Origin: CAWCXF01 sp963799455
GTDB lineage: Bacteria; Pseudomonadota; Alphaproteobacteria; Rhodobacterales; Rhodobacteraceae
Direction of reading: 5' to 3'
Length of the DNA stretch: 64,000 bases
Assembly: GCA_963799455.1 (NCBI GenBank)
Contig: CAWCXF010000008.1
Coordinates: forward strand, 1,488,001 to 1,552,000
Position numbers and translations under genes: made by a program. Below, one piece after another: positions 35,383-43,836 of the stretch. Numbering within the stretch: the stretch's first letter is position 1; every line of letters begins with the position of its first letter. Under the pieces are notes generated by a model, which was given only the letters and a program-made list of their open reading frames with translations, was not told the origin of the DNA and searched no databases.

Positions 35383-36621
35383 TCATTGGAACACGGCGTC
35401 GGGGCCGTCCAGGCCGTCGGGGCCCTCGAAGCCGGCCCCGCCCTGGCCGAGCGCGGTCATCGCGCGCTCGACGGCGCGGGTCTGGGCGACGAGCGCATCG
35501 ACGGCCGACATCACCAGCGCCTCGCCCTCCTCGCTGCCCGGCGCGAGCATCATGTCGTAGGAGAAGCCCGCCTCGGCCGCGGCCTTGATCTCCGTCAGCT
35601 CCGCCATCGTGGCGTCGAGCGCGCCCCTCAGCGCGGCGTCCGCGCGCGCGTCGGCCTCGGCCACGAGGTCGGAGGCCGACGGCCCCTCGGTCACGGTGCC
35701 GTCCACGCCGACGTAGCGGCCGAGATAGACGTTCCGGATGCCCAGGCCGTCGTAGAAGAGGCTGTCGTGGGTGTTGTCGGAGAAGCAGTCGTGCTCCTCC
35801 TCGGGGTCGTTGAGCAGGAGGCCCAGCTTCATCCGCTGGCCCGCCATCTCGCCGTAGGAGAGGCTGCCCATGCCGGTGAGGATCACCTCGACCCCGCCCT
35901 GCGCCGCCGCCGCGCGCGCGCCGCCCCCCTCGGCCCACTGCCCGGCCATCCATTCGAGGTCCGAGACCAGCAGGTCGGTCGCGGCGGCGAGATACTCCCC
36001 CCGCCGGTCGCAGTTGCCGTTCGTGCAGGCCTGCGCGGCGGCGTAGTCGGTCCAGGGGCGGTCCCCGGCCCCGGGCTCGGTGCCGTTGAGATCCTGCCCC
36101 CAGAGCAGGAACTCGATCGCGTGGTAGCCGGTGGCGACGTTGGCCTCGACCGCATCGGCCTCCTGGAGCGTGTCCTGGAGGAGCGCGGGCGTGATCCGGC
36201 CGGCGTCCACCTCCCGCCCCGAGAGCGTGAAGCGCGGCGTGGCGATCACGTTCAGGCCCGCATAGGGGTTCTCGTCCGTGGCGCCGCCCAGGGCGACGTA
36301 GTCGATCAGCCCCTCGTCGAGCGGCCAGGCGTTCACGCGGCCCTCCCAGTCGTCCACGATCGGGTTGCCGAAGCGGAAGGCCTCGGCCTGCTGGTAGGGC
36401 ACGCGCGCCTGCCGCCAGGCCTCGCGCGCGGCCCGCAGCGCCTGCGGCGACGGCTCGGCGAGGAGCGCCTCGACCGCCGCCCGCAGCCGCCGCGCGGTGG
36501 TCAGGCTGTCGCCGTAGGCGGCCTCGGCGATGTCGGCATAGGTGCCCATCACCTCGGCCTCGGTGGCGGCCATCGCCGGGGTGGCCAGGGCGAGGGCGAG
36601 GGCGGACAGGGTGGAGCGCAT
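35383..36621 (-). CDS. Imelysin-type M75 periplasmic metalloprotein (ICMP-like)
   Basis: First gene of the operon, 412 aa. Signal peptide STLSALALALATPAMAATEA. The imelysin signature GYHAIEFLLWG (GxHxxE) is intact, as are WRQARVPYQQAEAFRFGNP, NAWPLDEGLIDY and the second-half EEHDCFSDNTHDSLFYD with its paired cysteine/histidine residues. Such proteins bind iron or haem in the periplasm and are induced by iron limitation in other bacteria. Start ATG at 36621, after aaagg. A candidate promoter lies 120 bases upstream. The order M75, DUF1289, di-heme, imelysin, DUF1513 suggests one periplasmic iron-handling system. Confidence 0.92.
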   Translation of the reverse strand: MRSTLSALALALATPAMAATEAEVMGTYADIAEAAYGDSLTTARRLRAAVEALLAEPSPQALRAAREAWRQARVPYQQAEAFRFGNPIVDDWEGRVNAWPLDEGLIDYVALGGATDENPYAGLNVIATPRFTLSGREVDAGRITPALLQDTLQEADAVEANVATGYHAIEFLLWGQDLNGTEPGAGDRPWTDYAAAQACTNGNCDRRGEYLAAATDLLVSDLEWMAGQWAEGGGARAAAAQGGVEVILTGMGSLSYGEMAGQRMKLGLLLNDPEEEHDCFSDNTHDSLFYDGLGIRNVYLGRYVGVDGTVTEGPSASDLVAEADARADAALRGALDATMAELTEIKAAAEAGFSYDMMLAPGSEEGEALVMSAVDALVAQTRAVERAMTALGQGGAGFEGPDGLDGPDAVFQ

Positions 36622-36744
36622 GGGACGGGCCTTTCGGCGGAGGGCGGGTCTCGGCCTCGGACGAGCGGGGAGGGGTGCGGTCATGGCGGTCTCAGGGGGG
36701 CTGCGGGTCGGGCCGATCTCCAGCGGAACGGGTCGTGCGCGCTC

Positions 36745-36774
36745 ATTCCTGACCAAGTGCGTCGGGTATGTCAA
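36745..36774 (-). promoter_or_regulatory. Candidate sigma-70 promoter for the imelysin operon
   Basis: Reading the minus strand, a perfect TTGACA (36774-36769) is followed 18 bases later by AGGAAT (36750-36745), a weak -10. It is the most AT-rich spot in the divergent region between the imelysin gene and glgX and lies about 120 bases before the first start codon. No iron box could be recognised with confidence. Confidence 0.35.
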
Positions 36775-36929
36775 CCGCGGCCGCGAGGGCGGCGCGGGGG
36801 TCGGGCCGGCGGTCTCGACCCCCGCGCCCCTGCGACCTTCGCGCGTGGAACCCTCCGCCTGACGCGGCGTTGCCCGGCGTCGCCCGTCGTTGCGACGCGA
36901 CCATCACTCCGCAGGACGAGGCGCCCCTC

Positions 36930-39183
36930 ATGAACCAGATCTCCCCCAACCGGCCGCGCCCACTGACGGGGGCGGCGTCCTCGGCCAGGTGCTCGCCGCT
37001 GCGCGAGGGCCGGCCGTTCCCCCTGGGCGCGACCTGGGACGGGCTGGGGGTCAACTTTGCGCTGTTCTCGGCCCATGCGACGCAAGGTCGAGCTGTGCCT
37101 GTTCGACAACGAGGGCGAGACCGAGATCGAGCGCGTCGAGCTGCCCGAGTACACCGACGAGGTGTGGCACGGCTACCTGCCCGAGGCGCGCCCCGGCACG
37201 GTCTACGGCTTTCGCGTGCATGGCCCCTACGACCCTCGGGCGGGGCACCGCTTCAACCCCCACAAGCTGCTGATCGACCCCTACGCCAAGCAGCTCGTGG
37301 GCACGCTCGAATGGGGGCCGGAGCTCTTCGGCTACACGCTCGGCCACAAGGACAAGGATCTGTCCTTCGACGAGCGCGACAGCGCCCACCTGATGCCGAA
37401 GTGCCGGGTGATCGACCCCGCCTTCACCTGGGGCGCGAGCGTCAAGCCGATGACGCCGTGGGAGAACGCCGTCTTCTACGAGACCCATGTCAAGGGCTTC
37501 ACCAAGCTCGACCCGCGCGTGCCCGAGGACGAGCGCGGCACCTTCGCGGGCCTCGCCCATGCCGGCGTGGCCCAATACCTCCAGCGACTGGGCGTGACGG
37601 CGGTGGAGCTCTTGCCGGTCCATGCCTTCGTCGACGACAGCTACCTCGTCGAGAAGGGGCTCGCGAACTACTGGGGCTACAACTCGATCGCCTTCTTCGC
37701 CCCCGAGCCGCGCTACCTCCACTCGCCCTTCGTCAACGAGTTCAAGGAGATGGTGAACCAGTTCCACGCGGCGAACGTCGAGGTGATCCTCGACGTGGTC
37801 TACAACCACACCGCCGAAGGCAACGAGCTGGGCCCGACGCTCAGCTTCAAGGGCATCGACAACGCCAGCTACTACCGCCTGATGCCCAACGAGCCGCGCT
37901 ACTACATCAACGACACCGGCACCGGGAACACGGTCAACCTGTCGAACCCGCGCGTGCTCCAGATGGTCGCGGACTCGTTGCGCTACTGGGCGACCGAGAT
38001 GCGGGTGGACGGGTTCCGCTTCGACCTGGCCACCATCCTCGCGCGCGAGCCCTACGGCTTCGACGAGGGCGGCGGCTTCCTCGACGCCTGCCGTCAGGAT
38101 CCGGTGCTCTCGGGCGTCAAGCTGATCGCCGAGCCCTGGGACATCGGGCCGGGCGGCTACCAGGTGGGCCGCTTCCCGCCGGGCTGGGCGGAGTGGAACG
38201 ACAAGTTCCGCGACACCGTGCGCGCCTACTGGAAGGGCGAGCCGGGGATGCTGCCCGAGCTCGCCGCGCGGGTCTCGGGCTCGGGGGATCTGTTCAACAA
38301 GCGCGGCCGCAAGGCGTGGTCGAGCGTCAACTTCGTCACAGCGCATGACGGCTTCAACCTCAACGACCTGGTCTCCTACAACGACAAGCACAACGAGGCC
38401 AACGGCGAGGAGAACCGCGACGGGCACTCCAACAACCACTCCTGGAACCACGGGGTGGAGGGGCCGACCGACGACCCCGGGACCACCGAGCTGCGCGAGC
38501 GCCAGAAGCGCAACCTGATGGCGACGCTGCTGCTGAGCCAGGGCACGCCGATGATCCTCGCGGGCGACGAGTTCGGCCACACCCAGAAGGGCATGAACAA
38601 CGCCTACGCCCAGGACAACGAGATCACCTGGCTCGACTGGGAGGGCGTGGGTGAGGACGGCCGCGCGCTGCGGCAGTTCACCCGCAAGCTCATCGCGCTC
38701 AGGAAGGCCTACCCGATCCTGCACCGCGGCCGCTTCCTCGTCGGCGAATACAACGACGAGCTCGACGTCAGGGACGTCACGTGGCTGTCGCCCGACGGCA
38801 GCGAGATGAGCGCGGGGCAGTGGGGCGACGGCAACGCGCGGTGCCTGGGCATGCTGCTCGACGGGCGCGCCCAGCCCACCGGCATCCGCCGCCGCGGCTC
38901 GGACGCGACGCTGCTGATCGTCTTCAACTCCCACGACGACGTGGTCGAGTTCACGCTCCCGGAGGCGCCGGGCGGCGTGCGCTGGGTCGGGCTCGTGGAC
39001 ACCAACGACCCCGACCGGACCGACCCGCCCTCCTTCCCCTTCGGCCATGCCTACGAGGCGACCGGCCGCTCGCTGCTGATGTTCCTGCTCGCGAGCGAGG
39101 ACGCCCAGCCCAAGCGCCTGCGCGAGGGGATGGGGGCCATCCTCGACGTCAGGGACGTCCCGATGGAGGCCGACGCGTCCTGA
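36930..39183 (+). CDS. glgX: Glycogen debranching enzyme GlgX, frameshifted near the start as written
   Basis: Alpha-1,6-glucosidase that trims limit dextrin in glycogen breakdown. An N-terminal CBM48-type domain (GATWDGLGVNFALFSAHAT) is followed by the GH13 barrel with the nucleophile region MRVDGFRFDLA, acid/base region IAEPWDIG and FVTAHDGFNLNDL. The first 51 codons (MNQISPNRPRPL to AHAT) are in one frame and the rest, from KVELCLFDNEGE, in the next; dropping the C at 37083 joins them seamlessly to about 750 residues. ATG at 36930 is preceded by aggacgagg. It stands alone here; no other glycogen genes are in the window. Confidence 0.94.
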
Positions 39184-39263
39184 GGCGCGGCTCCAGGGCA
39201 CAGCGGCTCGAAGGGACGCGCCTCGGGGGCGCATCCCGCCGAAACGCGCCTCGGGGCGCGATG

Positions 39264-39338
39264 GACGCCGACGCGCGGGGGCGCGAAGGACGCCGACGCG
39301 CGGGGGCGCGAAGGACGCCGACGCGCGGGGGCGCGAAG
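39264..39338. repeat. 25-bp tandem repeat downstream of glgX
   Basis: Three exact copies of a 25-bp unit (39264-39288, 39289-39313, 39314-39338) that begins gacgccgacgcgcgggg. The period is not a multiple of three. The preceding 60 bases carry looser copies (acgcgcctcggggcgc). The array lies between the convergent glgX and metallopeptidase genes and could fold strongly. Confidence 0.92.
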
Positions 39339-39389
39339 GGCGACGGATCGCCGGCGCCCGCCCTCGCGGGCGGCGCGCGCCGGCGCGCC

Positions 39390-40394
39390 TCAGCCGTCCA
39401 GCACCTGCGCGGCGGGCCGCGCGAGATGGGCGTGCGCGAAGGCGAGCTTCCCGCGCACCTCGGGCGGCAGCACGAAGGGGTAGACGTCGAACAGCCCCAT
39501 CGAGCGGTTCACGTGGTTGAAGGCGAGCCCCAGCCCGGCGGCCAGGTCCACCAGCCGCGCCGCGTCGGGCTCGGCGTAGGCGTCCCAGCCATGCGGGCGC
39601 GCGCCGTTCATGGCGAGCCCGGCCGCCTCGGCGCTGTCGGCCATGTCCGTCAGGTGCATCAGATGCGCCGAGGTCTCGGCCCAGTCCTCGTGCGGATGGG
39701 CCGAGGCGTAGGAGGTCACGTGGCGCTCCTCCCAGCCCTCGGGCGGGCCGTCGGCGTAGTGACGCTTCAGGGCCTCGCCGTAGTCGGCGCGCTCGTCGCC
39801 GAAGCGCGCGCGGAAGGCGTCCGGAAAGCCCGGCTCGGCGCCGAGCCGCTCGAACAGGAAATGCGCGATCTCGTGGCGGAAATGGCCGATCATGGTGCGG
39901 TAGGGCTCGCCCATCTGCTCGCGCCGGCGCACGATCTCGGCCGGGTCGGCCTCGCTGACGTTGATCGTCACCAGCCCCGAGGCGTGGCCCATCGTCACCG
40001 GCGCCTCGCCGCCGCGCACCGCCTCGGACAGCAGGTGGAAGCGCGGCCGCTCGCCCGCGTCGCCCGCCCCGAACCAGCCCCAGCGCGCGAGCCCCGCGAG
40101 CACCCAGCGCTTGGCCGCCTCCGCCTCCGCCCAGAGCGTGCGGTTCTCGCCGTGGAAGGCCTGGGGGACCACCTCGGTCATGGCGCAGGAGCGGCAGAGG
40201 GGGCCCGCCTCCTCCTCGGTCGCCGCCTGGGCGGCGGTCCAGTTGCAGGCGATCTGCGCGCGGTTGGCGCAAGGCGCGTCGGCCGCCACGAAGCGCGCCG
40301 CGGCGGGGTCGAAGGCGACCTCGGCGCCGCAGGCGCAGGCGAGGTTGTGGAAGAACAGCACCCCATCGCAAGCGGGGCAGGTGAAGATGCGCAT
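39390..40394 (-). CDS. Zinc-ribbon putative metallopeptidase
   Basis: A 334-residue protein with an N-terminal zinc ribbon (C6 and C9 in FTCPACDG, then ACACG) and a C-terminal peptidase-like domain with the zincin motif RHEIAHFLF (HExxH), followed by EDWAETSAHLMHLTDM where a third ligand is expected. It matches the uncharacterised alphaproteobacterial family often annotated as zinc-binding metallopeptidase or DUF2248. Substrate unknown, cytoplasmic (no signal peptide). ATG at 40394 fits the ribbon start; the longer open frame upstream has no signature. Confidence 0.88.
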   Translation of the reverse strand: MRIFTCPACDGVLFFHNLACACGAEVAFDPAAARFVAADAPCANRAQIACNWTAAQAATEEEAGPLCRSCAMTEVVPQAFHGENRTLWAEAEAAKRWVLAGLARWGWFGAGDAGERPRFHLLSEAVRGGEAPVTMGHASGLVTINVSEADPAEIVRRREQMGEPYRTMIGHFRHEIAHFLFERLGAEPGFPDAFRARFGDERADYGEALKRHYADGPPEGWEERHVTSYASAHPHEDWAETSAHLMHLTDMADSAEAAGLAMNGARPHGWDAYAEPDAARLVDLAAGLGLAFNHVNRSMGLFDVYPFVLPPEVRGKLAFAHAHLARPAAQVLDG

Positions 40395-40934
40395 CGGTGG
40401 AACCCTTCGCTCGCGCGGACGCCGGCCGCCCCTGCGGCCCGCCCCCTGCACGCGGGGCCCCTCATAGGGCGGCCCCCCCGGCTCCGCCACCCCCGGCGGT
40501 CGGCGCGCGCGGGCGCGCTGGCGGGCGGCGCGCGCGCGGGCGCGACGGCGGCCGACCCCGCGCACGCCCTCGCCCGAGGCGCCGTCCGTCCCGGCGTCGT
40601 CGAGGACGACGCGCGCGCGGGCCCCGGGCGCTTCGCGGACGGATGGCCCCCCGCCGCGCCTCGGGCGTGCGCAGCATCGCGCAAGGGCGCGCGGCCCGCA
40701 TCGGCGCGGGCCCCCGGCGGCGATCCCGAGCCGCGGGAGGGGCCGGCGCCTGGGCCCGCCGCTCCGCCCGGCCGCGTCCTCGCCCGAGGCGCGCAGGCCC
40801 GCGCCGCGACGCCCGTGCTGGGCGTGGCCGCCGGCGCCGGGTAGGGTCGCCGCGCCGCAGGGCCGCGCCGTCCTTCCGGCCGAGACCCCGGCGGCCCGCC
40901 CCCGCCCGATCCACGACCCATCCCGAGGCCCCCG
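40395..40934. other. Divergent intergenic gap, nothing recognised
   Basis: 540 bases between the metallopeptidase and aroQ starts. Very GC-rich, open in many frames, with no conserved reading frame or AT-rich promoter that I can point to. Confidence 0.6.
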
Positions 40935-41372
40935 ATGACCGAGACGATCCACGTCCTGAACGGCCCCAACCTCAACCTCCTCGGCCATCGCCAGCCCGAG
41001 ATCTACGGGCGCGAGACCTTGGAGGATGTCGAGCGCCGCTGCCGCGCGGCCTGCGCCGAGGGCTTCGACGTGCTCCTCAGGCAATCCAACCACGAAGGCC
41101 GGCTGATCGACTGGATCCACGAGGCGCGCGGGGAGGCCTGCGCCATCGTCATCAACCCGGCCGCCTACACCCACACCTCGGTGGCGATCCTCGACGCGCT
41201 GCACGCCTATCAAGGGCCGGTGATCGAGGTCCACTTCTCCAACGTCCACCGGCGCGAGGCCTTCCGCCACCACTCCTATGTCAGCCTGCGCGCCGACGGC
41301 GTGATCGCGGGGCTCGGCGTCGAGGGCTACGAGGCGGCGGTGCGCCGGGTCTGCTCGCTCCTGGCGCGGTGA
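40935..41372 (+). CDS. aroQ: Type II 3-dehydroquinate dehydratase
   Basis: Third step of the shikimate pathway, dehydration of 3-dehydroquinate. The 145-residue product carries the family signature VLNGPNLNLLGHRQPEIYG, with the catalytic tyrosine of EIYG, INPAAYTHTSVAILDAL, and the catalytic histidine region VEVHFSNVHRREAFRHHS. It forms a dodecamer in known members. The ATG follows a short purine tract. It stands alone; accBC, which follows it in many bacteria, is not here. Confidence 0.96.
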   Translation: MTETIHVLNGPNLNLLGHRQPEIYGRETLEDVERRCRAACAEGFDVLLRQSNHEGRLIDWIHEARGEACAIVINPAAYTHTSVAILDALHAYQGPVIEVHFSNVHRREAFRHHSYVSLRADGVIAGLGVEGYEAAVRRVCSLLAR

Positions 41373-41490
41373 GCGCGCCCGGTCCCGTCGGCGCGCGGCG
41401 CCATCGGCGCGAAGTCGATGGCCGGCGGCCCGCCGCGACGAGCGAGGCCGCTGCGGAGCCTGGGCGCGCTTGCCGCATCGATCCCTCGTC

Positions 41491-41506
41491 GAGGGGAAAA
41501 CCCCTC
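41491..41506. terminator. Short hairpin after aroQ
   Basis: Perfect six-base stem gagggg/cccctc with an aaaa loop, about 120 bases after the aroQ stop and 90 before dodecin. There is no T-run after it, so it may be a weak terminator or an RNA stem in the dodecin leader. Confidence 0.3.
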
Positions 41507-41597
41507 ACCCCCGGGCGGAGATGCGTCCGGGCGGGTGCCACGGCCGCGCTTCGGCCTATGTCGCACCCCGTCCACACACGACACGGAGGAGACCACC

Positions 41598-41816
41598 ATG
41601 TCCGTCGCCCGCATCACCGAGATCTCGGCGACCTCGGCCCAGAGCTTCGACGACGCCGTCAAGCAGGGCGTGACGCGCGCCACCAAGACGCTGCGCGGCA
41701 TCACCAGCGCCTGGGTCAAGGATCAGCGCGTCACCGTCGAGAACGACGGGATCGCCGAGTACCAGGTCAACCTCCAGATCACCTTCGTGCTGGAGGATTC
41801 CGACGCCCTGAGCTGA
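41598..41816 (+). CDS. Dodecin
   Basis: A 72-residue flavin-storage protein that assembles into a hollow dodecamer. Family features: SVARITEISATSAQSFDDAVKQGV, the flavin-contact tryptophan in GITSAWVKDQRVTVENDG, and the beta strand YQVNLQITFVLED. ATG at 41598 has a near-perfect ggaggagacc ribosome site. The longer open frame upstream is not conserved. Confidence 0.95.
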   Translation: MSVARITEISATSAQSFDDAVKQGVTRATKTLRGITSAWVKDQRVTVENDGIAEYQVNLQITFVLEDSDALS

Positions 41817-41934
41817 TCCGGGCCGGGCGGGGGCAGGGCCGGGCGGGGCGCGCGGGGACACGGGGGCCCCGCCCGGCCGTCCCCGACCGAGCCCGTGGCT
41901 TGACCCGCCGGCGGGCCGCGTGGTCCAAGCCGGC

Positions 41935-42726
41935 ATGGCGCGCCGAGGTCAGACCACCGACGCCCCCGGGGCTCGCCGCCGCGCGCCGAAGCGCCCTCGG
42001 GCCGCGCACCGCGAGGCGGCGCCGGGCGTCGATCCCGCCGAGGCGGACGGCGATGGCCGGGGCCGGCGTCGTCGCTTCCTGCGATGGGCGGGGATCGCCG
42101 CGGTCGCGCTGCCGCTCGTCGTGATCGCCGTGCTGGCCGTCGCGCCGCCGCCCTCGACCCCCTACCTGGTCGCCGAGGCGCGCCGCCTGGGCGGCGTCGA
42201 GCGCGACTGGGTGCCGATGGAGGCCATCGCGCCGGCCATGGCCCGCGCCGCGGTCGCGGCCGAGGACGCGAATTTCTGCCGCCACTGGGGGTTCGACGTG
42301 GGCGCGCTGCGCGCGGCGCTGGCCCAAGGCGCCGCGCGCGGCGCCTCGACCATCAGCCAGCAGACCGTCAGGAACGTGTTCCTGTGGCAGGGCCGGTCCT
42401 GGCCGCGCAAGGCGATCGAGGCCGCGCTCACGCCCGCCGTCGAGGCGCTCTGGACCAAGCGGCGGATCCTCGAGGTCTACCTCAACGTGGCCGAGTTCGG
42501 CGAGGGTGTGTTCGGCGTCGAGGCCGCGGCGCGCCGCGCCTTCGGCGTGCCGGCGCGGGATCTGACGCCGATGCAGGCGGCCCGGCTCGCCGCCGTGCTG
42601 CCCGCACCCAAGGCGCGAGACGCCGCCGATCCCTCGCAGGCCGTGGCGCGCCGCGCGCGCGCCATCCTCGACGGCGCCGAGACGATCCGCCGCGACGGCC
42701 GCGCCGCCTGCTTCGGCGGGGGCTGA
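41935..42726 (+). CDS. mtgA: Monofunctional peptidoglycan glycosyltransferase MtgA
   Basis: Polymerises lipid II glycan strands at the outer face of the inner membrane (GT51). A basic N-terminal tail precedes one membrane helix (IAAVALPLVVIAVLAVAP). The GT51 motifs follow: AAEDANFCRHWGFD with the catalytic glutamate, GASTISQQTVRNVFLW, and KRRILEVYLNVAEFGEGVFG. ATG at 41935 chosen; a GTG five codons earlier is possible. The first 50 residues are Arg/Ala-rich and unlike relatives. Confidence 0.94.
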   Translation: MARRGQTTDAPGARRRAPKRPRAAHREAAPGVDPAEADGDGRGRRRRFLRWAGIAAVALPLVVIAVLAVAPPPSTPYLVAEARRLGGVERDWVPMEAIAPAMARAAVAAEDANFCRHWGFDVGALRAALAQGAARGASTISQQTVRNVFLWQGRSWPRKAIEAALTPAVEALWTKRRILEVYLNVAEFGEGVFGVEAAARRAFGVPARDLTPMQAARLAAVLPAPKARDAADPSQAVARRARAILDGAETIRRDGRAACFGGG

Positions 42727-42813
42727 GGGCGCGGACCGGCGCCCTCAGCCCCCGCCGATGGGCGCCCGCGCGGCAGGCCCGCCTTGATCCCCGCGCCCGC
42801 GCGCGGCATCACT

Positions 42814-42873
42814 GGGCGTCCCCCATCCGCCGGGGGCGTCCCCCGATCGCAGGGGGCGTCCCCCCGCCACGGA
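42814..42873. repeat. 20-bp tandem repeat upstream of the GST gene
   Basis: Three units (42814-42833, 42834-42853, 42854-42873), each starting gggcgtccccc. The gggggcgtccccc core is self-complementary and could form short stems in the leader just before the start at 42881. Confidence 0.85.
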
Positions 42874-42880
42874 CCCGCCC

Positions 42881-43546
42881 ATGATCCGCCTCTACCACGT
42901 GCCGCTCTCGCCCTTCTGCCGCAAGGTGCGCCTCAGCCTGGCCGAGCACCGCATCGAGGTCGAGCTGGTCGAGGAGCGCTACTGGGAGCCGTCCTCGGAC
43001 TTCCTGCGCCGCAACCCGGCCGGCAAGGTGCCCGTGCTCAGGATCGACGGGCTGACGCTCACCGAGTCGGCCGCGATCTGCGAGTACGTCGAGGAGACGC
43101 GGCCCGAGCGCGCGCTGATGCCCTCCTCGCCGGCCGAGCGGCACGAGGTGCGCCGCCTGGTGTCGTGGTTCGACGACGGCTTCCACCACGAGGTGACCTC
43201 GAAGCTGCTCTACGAGCGCGTCAACAAGAAGCTCCACGGCCGCGGCCACCCCGACTCGGCCGCCGTCAAGTCGGGCGCGCTCGCGATCCGCCGACACCTC
43301 GACTACATGACGGGGCTCCTCGACCGCCGCCGCTGGCTCGCGGGGGACGCGATGACGCTCGCCGACTTCGCGGCGGCCGCGCATCTGTCGTCGCTCGACT
43401 ACATCTCGGACGTGGACTGGAACCGCTCGGAGACGGTGCGCGACTGGTACGCCAAGATCAAGTCGCGCCCCGCCTTCCGCACCATCCTCGCCGACGCGGT
43501 GCCGGGCTTCCCGCCGCCGCGCCACTACGCGGACCTCGACTTCTGA
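42881..43546 (+). CDS. Glutathione S-transferase family protein
   Basis: 221 residues. The N-terminal thioredoxin-like domain has YHVPLSPFCRKVRLSLAEHR, NPAGKVPVLRIDG with the cis-proline, and the glutathione-binding TESAAICEYVEET. The C-terminal all-helical domain has the GDAMTLADFAAAAHLS N-capping motif. Substrate unknown. It directly precedes queG, as in many Rhodobacterales, but a 290-base repetitive spacer separates them here. Confidence 0.92.
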   Translation: MIRLYHVPLSPFCRKVRLSLAEHRIEVELVEERYWEPSSDFLRRNPAGKVPVLRIDGLTLTESAAICEYVEETRPERALMPSSPAERHEVRRLVSWFDDGFHHEVTSKLLYERVNKKLHGRGHPDSAAVKSGALAIRRHLDYMTGLLDRRRWLAGDAMTLADFAAAAHLSSLDYISDVDWNRSETVRDWYAKIKSRPAFRTILADAVPGFPPPRHYADLDF

Positions 43547-43548
43547 GC

Positions 43549-43656
43549 CGGAGCGCCGGCAGCGGCCGGAGCGTCGGCAGCGGCCGCAGCGCCGGCAGCG
43601 ACCGCAGCGGCGACGGCGGTCGCAGCGGCGACGGTGGCCGCAACGGCGACGGCGGG
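43549..43656. repeat. 18-bp degenerate tandem repeat, six units
   Basis: Six contiguous 18-bp units starting two bases after the GST stop: three of the type cggagcgccggcagcggc (43549-43602) then three of the type cgcagcggcgacggcggt (43603-43656). A further copy of the first type lies at 43738-43755. In the frame leading to queG they would encode SG/RSGDGG repeats, but the queG start chosen lies downstream. Confidence 0.88.
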
Positions 43657-43836
43657 ACGGGCGCGCGGCACGCGCCGCGCGCCGCTGCGGCCGCCGCCAG
43701 CGAGGCGGGCGCACCGCTCGGGCCGAGCGCCGGCCGCCGGAGCGCCGGCAGCGGTTGGGACGGCGAGGCGGGCGCGCAGCGCAGGCCCGACGCCGGCGTC
43801 GGGCCTGCCGGGGGCGCAGGTCTCGGGGGCGAACGC

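Noticed and set aside
41491..41506. Rho-independent terminator after aroQ with high confidence
   Set aside because: The stem is perfect but short, with no U-tract; kept only as a low-confidence feature.
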